Assembly (NCBI GenBank): GCA_028583605.1
Contig: CM053329.1
Location: 20,001,173 to 20,065,172, forward strand
Origin: Dastarcus helophoroides
Lineage: Eukaryota > Arthropoda > Insecta > Coleoptera > Bothrideridae
Direction: 5' to 3'
DNA length: 64,000 nt
The stretch's first letter is position 1. Each line of letters opens with the position of its first letter. The position numbers and the translations under genes are program-made. Under the pieces are notes generated by a model. It made no database searches, was not told the DNA's origin, and was given only the letters and a program-made list of their open reading frames with translations. Shown here one piece after another: positions 11,110 to 24,176 of the stretch.

Positions 11110-12370
11110 CACAAAAATTTGGAAACACTGAAATACTGGAAAAACAATTTGGCCAAGAGTTTCCTATAATTACTCAAAAACTGCCTACACTTACAAGGAA
11201 AGGTCGCGAAGTGTCCGGCGCCGATTTTGCTAATTTTTGGATATGTTTTAGAGGATCAAAATCTAAGAGACACGTATATTTTTTTTATCGGCTGATAAAC
11301 GGTTTTAAGGGTAGTTTTACCCCCTCAAAATTGGGGCAAAAAATGCAGATTTTGCTGTTTCTCACATACCAAAAGTGATATTTGAGTCGTTTCATTTGTC
11401 AAAAGTTTTGTTTTGACGAGAAATAAAAGAAAAATAATTTTTCAAGATTTTCCCACCACCCTCATGGGGGCAAACTAGCCCATTTAGAAGTTTTTTAATC
11501 ATAAAAATGGTAATTACGTCAGCAAAATTTTGAAAAAAATATATGTTATTTTATACACCAAAACTAATTTTCCCTGTTTTTGGATTTTGTCGAAAAATAT
11601 TTTTTGGGGGGTAAACACCACTTACACGAATACGTATATGATAGGATGTATTTTTATGATTTTTGTTTTTTTTTTTTCTGAAGCAAAGTATTTTGACGAG
11701 AAACTAAAAAAATAATTTTTTAAGATTTTTTCCGTGACCCCTCATTCCCACCCTCCACCCTTCCCTTATAGGAGGGTGAGCTACCTACTTAAAAAACCGG
11801 AAAATTCGAGATTATTATGATCCCTCTACCATCTCTATACACCAAAAGAAAAGTTTACCAAATTTTTTTAACCCCACCCCACCCCTCCTAGAGGTAAATT
11901 ACCCCTTGTGAAATTTTTAATTAACGAGAAAATAGTCATTATAACAGCTAAATTTTGAAAAATAAATGTTATTTTATAAATCAAAATTAGTTTCACTTTT
12001 ATTTGGGTTTTGAAGGAAACTATTTTGGGGGTAAACACCCTTTAGGTCAAACACGTATATAATAGGATGTATTTCTATGATTTTTTATTCGTTTTTTATC
12101 TGAAACGAAATATTTCAACGAGGAATTCGAAAATTAATTTTTTTGAACTTTTCCAGTCACCTCTCTTCCCCTCTCACCACTTTATCTTACCAGAGGGTGA
12201 GTCATCTACTTAAAAAATCGGAAAATTCGAGATCATTACGACCTCTTTTTATACACCGAAAAAATTTCTAAACTTTTGCTCCTTCGTAAGGGGGTAAAGT
12301 ACCCCTTTTTGAGGTTTTTAAGTATTCAAAAAATTGTCATTATAACAGCAAAATTAAAAAAAAACACTAT
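11110..12370 (+). repeat. Tandem repeat of ~422 bp with G/C-run segments
   Basis: Two and a partial copies share 'aataggatgtatttctatga' at about 11641 and 12063, 'gggggtaaacacc', 'ggagggtgagctacctac' and 'cggaaaattcgagat'. The first partial copy begins near 11200. Runs of ccacccc on one strand are unusual in this AT-rich setting. No protein is supported. Confidence 0.65.
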
Positions 12371-12389
12371 ATTTTATATACCAAAACTT

Positions 12390-13345
12390 AATTTTTTTTA
12401 AAATCGATGGTTTTCTCAAAAACCATCCTTTTTAGAATTTTTCACCTTATCTCAAATTCAATTATCTATTTCTTTTATGTAATTTATTTACTTGAATCGC
12501 AACAAAAATTGAAAATAAAATCGAGGCGAAAAAATAACTGTTTCGAATGCGACCACTGATTGTCGCAATGGAGCCGCACACCGCCAAAAGTACAGGTTTA
12601 TTTCTCATTTATCCGTGAAATTGACTGTCACGATTTTGTTATTTTGATGCTCCTAATGCGCCTGCAAAACTAGCTACGTTCGAACGTCATACTTTCCTTA
12701 GCGCGTTTTGACAGCCAAGCTGTCATCTTCAGAGCAATACTCTCTGTATCTCTTTATCTTAAAATTTTGATATTTTTTTCAATTCCGAATTTTTATTAAA
12801 TTTCGAATTCTCGAAATTTTGATTTTTTTTTTGATATTTCGATCTTTTTCCCGAAATTTCAAATTTTTTTAGTATTTGCTTTTACGATTTTTTAAATTAG
12901 TCTTTTTTTTTAAATATCGATGGTTTTCTCAAAAACCATCCTTTATAGAATTTTTTACCTTATCTCAAATTCAATTATTTCTTTTATGTAATTTATTTAC
13001 TTAAATCGCAACAAAAATTGAAAATAAAATCGAGGCGAAAAAATAACTGTTTCAAATTCGACCACTGATTGTCGCAATGGAGCCGCACACCACCAAAAGT
13101 ACAGGTTTATTTCTCATTCATCCGTGAAATTGACTGTCGTGATTTTGTTATTTTGATGCTCCTAATGCGCCTGCAAAACTAGCTACGTTCGAACGTCATA
13201 CTTTCCTTGGCGCGTTTTGACAGTCAAGCTGTCATCTTCAGAGCGATATTCTTTGTATGTCTGAAGGTGACAGCTTGGCTGTCGAAATACGTTAGAGCAA
13301 CGTTTGTTATGTTTTTTAATCTTTCTTGGTTTCAGGGGACAAGTT
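12390..13345 (+). repeat. ~508-bp tandem pair carrying satellite core and hairpin motif
   Basis: Two copies offset by about 508 bp share 'ttctcaaaaaccatcctt', 'aatcgaggcgaaaaaataac', the core 'tggagccgcacaccgccaa' or 'caccaccaa', and end in a 'gcgcgttttgacag' hairpin at 12701 and 13210. The two hairpins use GACAGC/GCTGTC-type stems in place of GATAGC/GCTATC. This block links the satellite family to the hammerhead-like repeat. Confidence 0.7.
13261..13297 (+). ncRNA. Hammerhead-like motif with compensated stem (candidate)
   Basis: CTGAAGGTGACAGC-TTG-GCTGTCGAAA followed by TACGTTAGAG has the same layout as the 3530 copy, but with a T-A to C-G double change in stem II. The next 50 bases are again 'ttttttaatctttcttgg' and 'tttcaggggacaag'. 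The core CUGAAGG departs from the CUGANGA consensus at its last base, so this copy may be inactive. Confidence 0.3.
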
Positions 13346-13349
13346 CTGT

Positions 13350-13978
13350 ATTTTAATTTTTATAAATCTGAAAACGAGACATTAGAAGTTCTAATTAACT
13401 TTTTTGCTTCTTTTCTGCGATCATTTTTGTTTGCGTTACAGCTTATTGAAAATGACCTAACAATTTCGGATGTTTTTAATATTTTTTTGATTTCTTTACC
13501 TAAAGCATACTCATGCTTGATTGAGAAAGCCAGGGGAAGACAAGTTTTGTTGTTTTAAACAAAAATAATCATACAGGGCTCGAAAATTAATTGAAGTAAA
13601 GAAATACTGAAGTAATATACCGAAGTAAAGGATAGCTGATCTAGAAGTGTTTTGTAATAGGATCACTTAAAAAAAAATATTGAAGTTATTGGTCCTTCTT
13701 AAAGGTAAGAAACAAATTAAAAAAGTATTTCGTCAATGGTTTTCCTATAATACTCAAAAATTTCTGAAGTTAAAATAATTTGAACAAAAGGTCTAAAAAC
13801 TGAAAGCTCCATCTCTGATTCATTTTTTCTTATTTTTCTCTTTCATCACTTTTATTTAAGTAACAGTCTTTTAAATCTCACTTAAAACTTTAATATTTGT
13901 TAAATCCCTTAATTTTTATGAGTATTGTATAATTTAATTAATAAAAGAGCAAGAAAAATGGAAATGATAAAATTATTG
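13350..13978. other. Intervening AT-rich sequence, no gene recognised
   Basis: An open frame of 84 codons at 13304-13558 overlaps the hairpin repeat and has no recognisable motif, so it is treated as chance. From about 13860 ('aactttaatatttgttaaat') the sequence grades into the first satellite monomer. Confidence 0.4.
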
Positions 13979-16900
13979 CCACTGATTGCCAGAATAGAGC
14001 CGCACACCAACAAAGATAAGTAATTATTTAATATTCTTTCGCGAAGTTGACGATCTTGTTTTCATTATTTTTAGACTCATCAGACGCTTGTAGAATTAGC
14101 GATCCACGAACGTCGCATTTTGTTGCTTTCTTGTTCATTTTACCTTTCTAAAAGCCAGCAAAAATTGAAAGAGTTTTTGACTGATGGTTTCCTTATTTTT
14201 ATTCAAAAACTACTAAAACCAAAACTATTTAAACTAAAAATTTAAAAACTGGAAACTTCGCTCACTAATTCCATTTCTCTTATTATGCCATTTAATCATT
14301 TTTTTTCGAATTATAGTCTTTTGAAACTCACCAAAATTTATAAAATTCTATTAATTTCTGTGACTATTGTATTATGTATTTAACTAAAAAGAACAAAAGT
14401 CGAAATAATAAAATTGCCGCCACTGATTGTTAGAATAAATTCGCACGCCAACAAAGATAAGTGATTATCTTAAATTTATCCGTGAAGTTGACGATCGTGT
14501 ATTCGTTATTTTTAGGCTCATAATACGCTTGTAGAATTAGCGATGCAGGAGCGCCGTATTTTGTCGCTTTCTTGTTCCGTGAACCTTTTTAAAAGCAAGC
14601 AAATATTGAAAGAGTTTTTGACTGATGGTTTCCTTATTTTTACTCAAAAACTACTAAAACCAAAACTAATTAAACCAAAAATTTAAAAACTGATAACTTC
14701 GCTTATTAATTCCGTTTTTCTTATTTTTCCTTAGAATCAATTTTTTTCGAATTATATATAGTCTTTTGAAATTCACCTATAACTCTAATTTTATAAAATT
14801 CTATTAATTTCTGTGTCTCTTGTATTATTTACTTAACTGAAAACAACAAAAGTCGAAATAATAAAATAACTGCCACTGATTGTTAGAATACAGTCTCATA
14901 CCAACAAAGATAAGTGATTATCTTACATTTATCCGTGAAGTTGACGATCGTGTATTCGTTATTTTTAGGCTCATAATACGCTTGTAGAATTAGCGATACA
15001 GGAGCGTCGTATTTTGTCGCTTTCTTGTTCCGTGTACCTTTTTAAAAGCAAGCAAATATTAACAGAGTTTCTTACTGATGGTTTCCTTATTTTTGCTCAA
15101 AAACTACTAAAACCAGAACCATTTAAACTAAAAATTTAAAAACTGGAAACTTCGCCCATTCATTCCATTTTTCTAATTTTTCCTTATTTCGATTTTTTTG
15201 TGAATTATAGTCTTTTGAAACTCACCTAAAACTCCAATTTTATAAAATTCTATTAATTTTTGTGTCTATTGTATTATTTAATTAACTGAAAAGTACAAAA
15301 GTCGAAGCAATAAAATTACCGCCACTGATTATTAGAATTCAATAACACGCCAACCAAGATAAGTGATTATCTTAAATTTATCCGTGAAGTTGACGATCGT
15401 GTATTCCTTATTTTTAGGCTCACCATACGCTTGTAGAATTAGCGATGCACGAGCGTCGTATTTTGTTGCTTTCTTGTTCCGTGAACCTTTTTAAAAGCAA
15501 GCAAATATTGAAAGAGTTTTTGACTAATGGTTTCCTTATTTTTACTCAAAAACTACTAAAACCAAAACTAATTAAACTAAAAATTTAAAAACTGGAAACT
15601 TCGCTCACTAATTCCATTTCTCTTATTTTGCCATTTAATCAATTTTTTTCGAATTGTAGTCTTTTGAAACTCACCAAAATTTATATAATTCTATTAATTT
15701 CTGTGACTATTGTATTATGTATTTAACTGAAAAGAACAAAAGTCGAAATAATAAAATTGCCGCCACTGATTGTTAGAATACAATCCCACGCCAACAAAGA
15801 TAAGTGATTATCTTAAATTTATCCGTGAAGTTGACGATCGTGTATTCGTTATTTTTAGGCCCATAATGCGCTTGTAGAATTAGCGATGCACGAGCGCCGT
15901 ATTTTGTTGCTTTCTTGTTCCGTGAACCTTTTTAAAAGCAAGCAAATATTGAAAAAGATTTTTACTGATGGTTTCCTTATTTTTACTCAAAAACTACTAA
16001 AACCAAAACTAATTAAACCAAAAATTTAAAAACTGAAAACTTCGCTTATTAATTCCGTTTTTCTTATTTTTCCTTAGAATCAATTTTTTTCGAATTATAG
16101 TCTTTTGAAATTCACCTATAACTCTAATTTTATAAAATTCTATTAATTTCTGTGTCTCTTGTATTATTTATTTAACTGAAAACAACAAAAGTCGAAAAAA
16201 TAAAATTACCGCCACTGATTGTTAGAATACAGTCTCATACCAACAAAGATAAGTGATTGTCTTACATTTATCCGTGAAGTTGACGCCCGTGTATTCGTTA
16301 TTTTTAGGCTCATAATACGCTTGTAGAATTAACGATGCAGAAGCGCCGTATTTTGTTGCTTTCTTGTTCCGTGAACCTTTTTAAAAGCAAGCAAATATTG
16401 AAAGAGTTTTTGACTGATGGTTTCCTTATTTTTATTCAAAAACTACTAAAACCAAAACTATTTAAACTAAAAATTTAAAAACTGGAAACTTCGCTCCCTA
16501 ATTCCATTTCTCTTATTTTGCCATTTAATCAGTTTTTTTCGAATTATAGTCTTTTGAAACTCACCAAAATTTATAAAATTCTATTAATTTCTGTGACTAT
16601 TGTATTATGTATTTAACTAAAAAGAACAAAAGTCGAAATAATAAAATTGCCGCCACTGATTGTTAGAATAAATTCGCACGCCAACAAAGATAAGTGATTA
16701 TCTTAAATTTATCCGTGAAGTTGACGATCGTGTATTCGTTATTTTTAGGCTCATAATACGCTTGTAGAATTAGCTATGCAGGAGCTTCGTATTTTGTCGC
16801 TTTCTTGTTCCGTGTACATTTTTAAAAGCAAGCAAATATTAACAGAGTTTTTTACTAATGGTTTCCTTATTTTTACTCAAAAACTACTAAAACCAGAACC

Positions 16901-19900
16901 ATTTAAACTTAAAATTTTAAAACTGGAAACTTCGCCCATTCATTCCATTTTTCTAATTTTTCCTTATTTCGATTTTTTTTGAATTATAATCTTTTGAAAC
17001 CCACCTAAAACTCCAATTTTATAAAATTCTATTAATTTTTGTGTCTTTGTGTTATTTAATTAACTGAAGAGTACAAAAGTCGAAGCAATAAAATTACCGC
17101 CACTGATTGTTAGAATTCAATAACACGCCAACCAAGATAAGTGAATATCTTAAATTTATCCGTGAAGTTGACGATCGTGTATTCCGTATTTTGTTGCTTT
17201 CTTGTTTCGTGTTCCGTTTTAAAAGCAAGCAAATATTGAAAAAGTTTTTTACTGATGGTTTTCTTATATTTACTCAAAAACTACTAAAACCAAAACTATT
17301 TAAACCAAAAATTTAAAAACTGAAAACTTCGCTTATTAATTCCGTTTTTCTTATTTTTCCTTAGAATCAATTTTTTTTCGAAATATAGTCTTTTTTGAAA
17401 CTCACCTAGAACTCTAATTTTATAAAATTCTATTAATTTCTGTGTCTATTGTATTATTTAATTAACTGAAAAGAACAAAAGTCAAAATAATAAAATAATC
17501 GCCACTGATTGTTAGAATACAGTCTCACGCCAACAAAGATAAGTGATTATCTTTAATTTATCCGTGAAGTTGACGATCGTGTATTCCTTATTTTTAGGCT
17601 CACAATACGTTTGTAGAATTAGTGATGTACGAGCGTCGTATTTTGTTGCTTTCTTGTTCCGTGTACCTTTTTAAAAGCAAGCAAATATTGAAAGAGTTTT
17701 TGACTGATGGTTTCCTTATTTTTACTCAAAAACTACTAAAACCAAAACTAATTAAACCAAACATTTAAAAACTGAAAACTTCGCTTATTAATTCCGTTTT
17801 TCTTATTTTTCCTTGGAATCAATTTTTTTCGAATTATAGTCTTTTGAAATTCACCTATAACTCTAATTTTATAAAGTTCTATTAATTTATGTGTCTCTTG
17901 TATTATTTATTTAACTGAAAACAACAAAAGTCGAAAAAATAAAATTACCGCCACTGATTGTTAGAATACAGTCTCATACCAACAAAGATAAGTGATTGTT
18001 TTACATTTATCCGTGAAGTTGACGATCGTGTATTCGTTATTTTTAGGCTCATAATACGCTTGTAGAATTAGCTATGCAGGAGCTTCGTATTTTGTCGCTT
18101 TCTTGTTCCGTGTACATTTTTAAAAGCAAGCAAATATTAACAGAGTTTTTTACTAATGGTTTCCTTATTTTTACTCAAAAACTACTAAAACCAGAACCAT
18201 TTAAACTTAAAATTTTAAAACTGGAAACTTCGCCCATTCATTCCATTTTTCTAATTTTTCCTTATTTCGATTTTTTTTGAATTATAATCTTTTGAAACCC
18301 ACCTAAAACTCCAATTTTATAAAATTCTATTAATTTTTGTGTCTTTGTGTTATTTAATTAACTGAAGAGTACAAAAGTCGAAGCAATAAAATTACCGCCA
18401 CTGATTGTTAGAATTCAATAACACGCCAACCAAGATAAGTGAATATCTTAAATTTATCCGTGAAGTTGACGATCGTGTATTCCGTATTTTGTTGCTTTCT
18501 TGTTTCGTGTTCCGTTTTAAAAGCAAGCAAATATTGAAAAAGTTTTTTACTGATGGTTTTCTTATATTTACTCAAAAACTACTAAAACCAAAACTATTTA
18601 AACCAAAAATTTAAAAACTGAAAACTTCGCTTATTAATTCCGTTTTTCTTATTTTTCCTTAGAATCAATTTTTTTTCGAAATATAGTCTTTTTTGAAACT
18701 CACCTAGAACTCTAATTTTATAAAATTCTATTAATTTCTGTGTCTATTGTATTATTTAATTAACTGAAAAGAACAAAAGTCAAAATAATAAAATAATCGC
18801 CACTGATTGTTAGAATACAGTCTCACGCCAACAAAGATAAGTGATTATCTTTAATTTATCCGTGAAGTTGACGATCGTGTATTCCTTATTTTTAGGCTCA
18901 CAATACGTTTGTAGAATTAGTGATGTACGAGCGTCGTATTTTGTTGCTTTCTTGTTCCGTGTACCTTTTTAAAAGCAAGCAAATATTGAAAGAGTTTTTG
19001 ACTGATGGTTTCCTCATTTTTACTCAAACACTACTAAAACCAAAACTAATTAAACCAAAAATTTATAAACTGAAAACTTCGCTTATTAATTCCGTTTTTC
19101 TTATTTTTCCTTAGAATCAATTTTTTTCGAATTATGGTCTTTTGAAATTCACCTATAACTCTAATTTTATAAAATTCTATTAATTTCTGTGTCTCTTGTA
19201 TTATTTACTTAACTGAAAAGTACAAAAGTCGAAGCAATAAAATTACCGCCACTGATTGTTAGAATTTAATAACACGCCAACCAAGATAAGTGATTATCTT
19301 AAATTTATCCGTGAAGTTGACGATCAGGAATTCGTTATTTTTAGGCTCACAATACGCTTGTAGAATTAGCGATGCGTCGTATTTTGTTGCTTCCTTGTTC
19401 CGTGTACCCTTTTAAAAGCAAGCAAATAATGAAAGAGTTTTTTACTAATGGTTTCCTTATTTTTACTGAAAAACTAGTAAAAGCAAAACTATTTAAACCA
19501 AAAATTTAAAAACTGGAAACTTCGCTCATTCATTCCGGTTTTTCTCATTTTTCCTTATAAATATTTTTTTTTCGAATTTTAATCTTTTGAAACTCACCTT
19601 AAACATTAATTTTATAAAATTCTATTAATTTCTGTTTCTATTGTATTATTTATTTAACCAAAAAGAACAGAAATCGAAATAATAAAATTACCACCACTGG
19701 TTAGAATACAATCGCACGCCAACAAAGATAAGTGATTTTCTTAAATTTATCCGTGAAGTTGACGATGGTGTACTCGTTATTTTTAGGCTCATAATACGCT
19801 TGTAGAATTAGCGATGCACGAGCGCCGCATTTTGTTGTTTTCTTGTTTCATGTACCTTTTTAAAAGCAAGCAAATATTGAAAAAATTTTTTACTGATGGT

Positions 19901-22900
19901 TTCCTTGATTTTAATCAAAAATTACTAAAACCTAAACTATTTAAACTAGAAATTTAAAAACTGGAAAATTCGCTCATTAATTTCGTTTTTCTTATTTTTC
20001 CTTATAAATAATTTTTTTCGAATTATAGTCTTTTGAAACTCACCTTAAACTCTGATTTTATAACATTCTATTAATTTCTGTTTCGATTGTATTATTTATT
20101 TAACTGAAAAGAACAAAAGTTGAAATAATAAAATTACCTTCACTGATTGTTAGAATACAGTCTCATACCAACAAAGATAAGTGATTATCTTAAATTTATC
20201 CGTGAAGTTGACGATCGTGTATTCGTTATTTTTAGGCTCACAATGCGCTTGTAGAATTAGCGATGCACGAGCGTCGTATTTTGTCACTTTCTTGTTCCGT
20301 GTACCTTTTTAAAAGCAAGCAAATATTAACAGAGTTTTTTACTGATGGTTTCCTTATTTTTACTCAAAAACTACTAAAACCAGAACCATTTAAACAAAAA
20401 ATTTAAAAACTGGAAACCTCGCCCATTAATTCCATTTTTCTTATTTTTCCTTATTTCGATTTATTTCGAATTATAGTCTTTTGAAATTCACCTTGAACTC
20501 CAATTTTCTAAAATTCGATTAATTTCTGTTTCTGTTGTATAATTTATTTAACTAAAAAGAACAAAAGTCGAAATAATAAAATTACCGCCACTGATTGTTA
20601 AAATACAATCGCACGCCAACAAAGATAAGTGATTATCTTGAATGTATCCGTGAAGTTGACGATCGTGTATTCGTTATTTTTAGGATCACAATGCGCTTGT
20701 AGAATTAGCGATGCACGAGCGTCGCATTTTGTTGTTTTCTTGTTCCGTGTACCTTTTTAAAAGCAAGCAAATATTGAACGCGATTTTTACTTATGGTTTC
20801 CTTGATTTTGATCAAAAACTACTCAAACCAAAAAAATTTAAACTAGAAATTTAAAAACGGGAAAATTCGCTCATTAATTCCGTTCCTGTTTTTCTTTATA
20901 ATTAATTTTTTTCGAATTATAGTCTTTTGAAATTCACACTAACCTCTTATTTTATAAAATTCTATTAATTTCTGTTTCTATTGTATTGTTTATTTAATTG
21001 AAAAGAACAAAAGTCGAAATAATAAAATTACCTCCATTGATTGTTAAAATACAGTCGCACGCCAACAAAGATAAGTGATTATCTTTAATTCATTCGTGAA
21101 GTTGATGATCGTGTTTTCGTTATTTTTAGGCTTATAATGCGCTTGTAGAACTAGCGATGCCCGAGCCTCGTACTTTGTTTCTTTCTTGTTCCGTGTACTT
21201 TTTAAATGCAAGCAAAAATTGAAAGGGTAATTGACTGATCGTTTCCTTAAACTCACCCAAAAACTGCTAAACCTAAAAATTTAAAAACTGGAAACTCCCA
21301 TCTTTAATTCCATGTTTTTTATTTTTCCTGCAGTCAATTTTTTCGAGTAATTTGAAACACATCTAAAATTTTAATTTTCTTAAATTTTCTTATTTTGGTT
21401 GCCTACTGCATTATTTATTTAATTGAATAGTATAACAAAAATCAAAATTATAAAATTAATGCCACTGATTACCAGAATAGAGCCGCACACCAGCAAATAC
21501 AAGTGGTTTTCTTATATTCGTCCGTGAAGTTGACAATCGTGTTTTCGTTATTTTTAGGCTTATAACGCGCTTGTAGAACTAGCGATGCCCGAGCCTCGTA
21601 CTTTGTTTCTTTCTTGTTCCGTGTACTTTTTAAATGCAAGCAAAAATTAAAAGGGTTTTTGACTGATCGTTTCCTTAAACTCACCCAAAAACTGCTAAAC
21701 CTAAAAATTAAAAACTGGAAATTCCCATCTTTAATTCCATTTTTCTTATTTTTCCTGCAGTCAATTTTTTCGAGTATTTTGAAACACATCTAAAATTTAA
21801 TTTTCTTAAATTTTCTTATTTTGGTTGCCTATCACATTATTTATTTAATTGAATAGTATAACAAAAATCAAAATGATAAAATTAATGCCACTGATTACCA
21901 GAATAGAGCCGCACACCAGCAAATACAAGTGGTTTTCTTATATTCGTCCGTGAAGTTGACGATCGTGTTTTCGTTATTTTTAGGCTTATAACGCGCTTGT
22001 AGAACTAGCGATGCCCGAGCCTCGTACTTTTTTCCTTCTTGTTCCGTGTACTTTTTAAATGCAAGCAAAAATTGAAAGGGTTTTTGACTGATCGTTTCCT
22101 TAAACTTATTCAAAAACTGCTAAATCTAAAAATTTAAAAACTGGAAACTCCCATCTTTAATTCCATTTTTTTAATTTTTCCTGCAGTCAATTTTTTCGAG
22201 TATTTTGAAACACATCTAAAATTTTAATTTTCTTAAATTTTCTTATTTTGGTTGCATATTGCATTATTTATTTAATTGAATAGTATAACAAAAATCAAAA
22301 TGATAAAATTAACGCCATTGATTACCAGAATAGAGCCGCACACCAGCAAATACAAGTGGTTTTCTTATATTCGTCCGTGAAGTTGACGATCGTGTTTTCG
22401 TTATTTTTAGGCTCCTAAACTAGCAATGCGCGAGCGTCGTACTCTTTTTATTTCTTGTACCTTTTTAAATGCACGTAAAAAAAGTTTTTGATCGATGGTT
22501 TCCTTATGCTTACTCAAAAACTACTAAAATAAAAAATATTTAAACTAAAAATTCTAAAACTGGAAACTCCCACTTTAATTCTATTTGTCTTATTTTTTCC
22601 TCTAGTCAATTTTTTTTTAATTACAGCCTTTTGAAACTCGCCCAAAACTTTGGTTTTTTTAGAATCCCTTACATTGTGTGTCTATTGTATAGTTCAGTTA
22701 ATTAAATAGTAACAAAAATTGAAATGGTAAAATTATTGCCATTGATTGCCAGAATAGAGCCGCACATCACCAATAATAAGTGATTGTCTTGCATTCGTCG
22801 GTGAAGTTGACGGGCTTCTAATACTTCTAATAATTTTGTTCTGTAATGGATTGAGTTCCAATTCTTTGAAAATCACCTAAAGCTTTATTTTTTTTTTAAA

Positions 22901-23100
22901 TCTTAAATGTATGTGCCTGTTGCATAATTTATTTAACTCAATAGCAACAAAAATCAAAATGATAAAATTAACGCCACTGATTGCCCGAATAGAGCCGTGT
23001 ATCACCAAAGATAAGTGACTATCTTACATTCATCCGTGAAGTTGGCGGTCATGTTTTCGTTATTTTTAGGCTAGTAATGCGCTGTAGAATCAGCGAGGCG
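13979..23100 (+). repeat. Main satellite array, ~22 monomers of 402-453 bp
   Basis: Monomers are counted from 'ccactgattg' or its variants at 13979, 14420, 14873, 15322, 15763, 16212, 16653, 17100, 17502, 17951, 18398, 18800, 19249, 19694, 20140, 20588, 21034, 21462, 21888, 22315, 22739 and 22974. Most are 441-453 bp, the last full ones are 424-428 bp, two are 402 bp through the same internal deletion, and the last is broken. A core of about 190 bp ('gtgaagttgacgatcgtgt', 'tattttta ggctcataat', 'gtagaattagcgatgca') is better kept than the AT-rich remainder. Short frames of 60-106 codons are repeat-borne, not genes. Confidence 0.95.
16720..19248 (+). repeat. Recent 1298-bp higher-order duplication inside the satellite
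   Basis: Three consecutive monomers (447+402+449 bp) are duplicated directly. 16720-17713 and 18018-19011 appear identical base for base, including a shared 45-bp internal deletion, and the following 235 bases show only scattered differences. This marks a recent unequal crossover or amplification. Confidence 0.9.
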
Positions 23101-24176
23101 CGAGTAACGCACTGTGTTTCGTTTTTGTTCTGTATAACTTTTCAAATATGTTCTGTATACCTTTTCAAATATGTTCTGTATACCTTTTCAAATATAAGCA
23201 AACACTTTAAAAAGTGTTTGACCAATGCTTTTCTTATAATTACGCAAACACTACTAAAGCCAAACAACATAAACTAAAAATTTTAAAACTAGCTGCTCGG
23301 ATTTTGAAATTAATTATTTTTCTCTACAATCACTTTCATTTGAATTAAAGTCTTTTGAATATCACCTTAGAACCTTGTATTTTTTATAGTGCCTATTGCG
23401 TACAGGTTATTTAATTGAATCGCAGAATTCGAAAGATTAAAAATAACGGTTTTAGATCCTGCTATTGATTGCCACATAATCAATAAGATTATACGTAATT
23501 TGAGTGTACAGTTTTCGTTTTGATGGCGCGATGTTGCTGGTAAACTTTCACCAAATCGCCTTTTAACGATGAACAAATAAAAGCAGTTACGCCCCTTTTC
23601 CGGCTGTGATTTAATTTTGTATGTCATTTTAGAAGATAGTTACGAGCTTTAATTTAAACGCTTGTATATGATCGGCCTAATATGCCCCACTTTATTTAAT
23701 GGTGACCATTGAATTAAACGCTCGCTCGTACATTTAAATGATTCCGAATTAATAAAATGTTGCGTCGATTTTCTACCATCGACTGAATAATTTATAGGAA
23801 ATTTGCTGCTGTTTGTCACTTCATTCATATAGATTTTTTTTTAGTCTGAAGATGTTAACACCACATTAACCTTTGCAAGGTTTTATTTTTTAATGGCCCA
23901 TTGGAACCCACGAAAAATGTAGAAAGATGAATCTTGGAGAAAGGTAAATCCTGGAGAGTAGCTTTATTTTAAACCGCAATCCACTGTTCAGTAAAGCCAC
24001 TATCCAAGATTCACCTTTCTACATCCAGAGTTTAATATATGTTTTAATCGCTCTCTCTGTCAGTCATCTACGATATCTTCTTTTATATGTCTACAAGCAT
24101 AGATATTAAAAACGCATTAAAATATAACGGTCTAAGCCTAATTAAAAAGATTTATGGAAAAATGAACCAACGCAAA
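23101..24176. other. Transition to single-copy DNA, no gene recognised
   Basis: The first 360 bases are satellite-like but scrambled: a 'tatgttctgtataccttttcaaa' phrase is repeated three times at 23130-23200. From about 23500 the DNA looks single-copy. An open frame of 86 codons on the minus strand (23367-23627) has no recognisable domain. An imperfect inverted pair 'agaaagatgaatcttgga' / 'ccaagattcacctttct' lies at about 23919 and 24005. Confidence 0.4.

Noticed and set aside
16776..19114. Repeated 64-69-codon frames with similar peptides
   Set aside because: They are copies carried by the satellite monomer; other monomers break the frame freely, so there is no sign of coding constraint.
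13979..23100. CRISPR-like direct repeats
   Set aside because: The period is over 400 bp with no short repeat/unique spacer pattern, and the setting is eukaryotic.
23367..23627. 86-codon minus-strand frame
   Set aside because: Overlaps the decayed satellite edge and shows no domain or coding-like composition.
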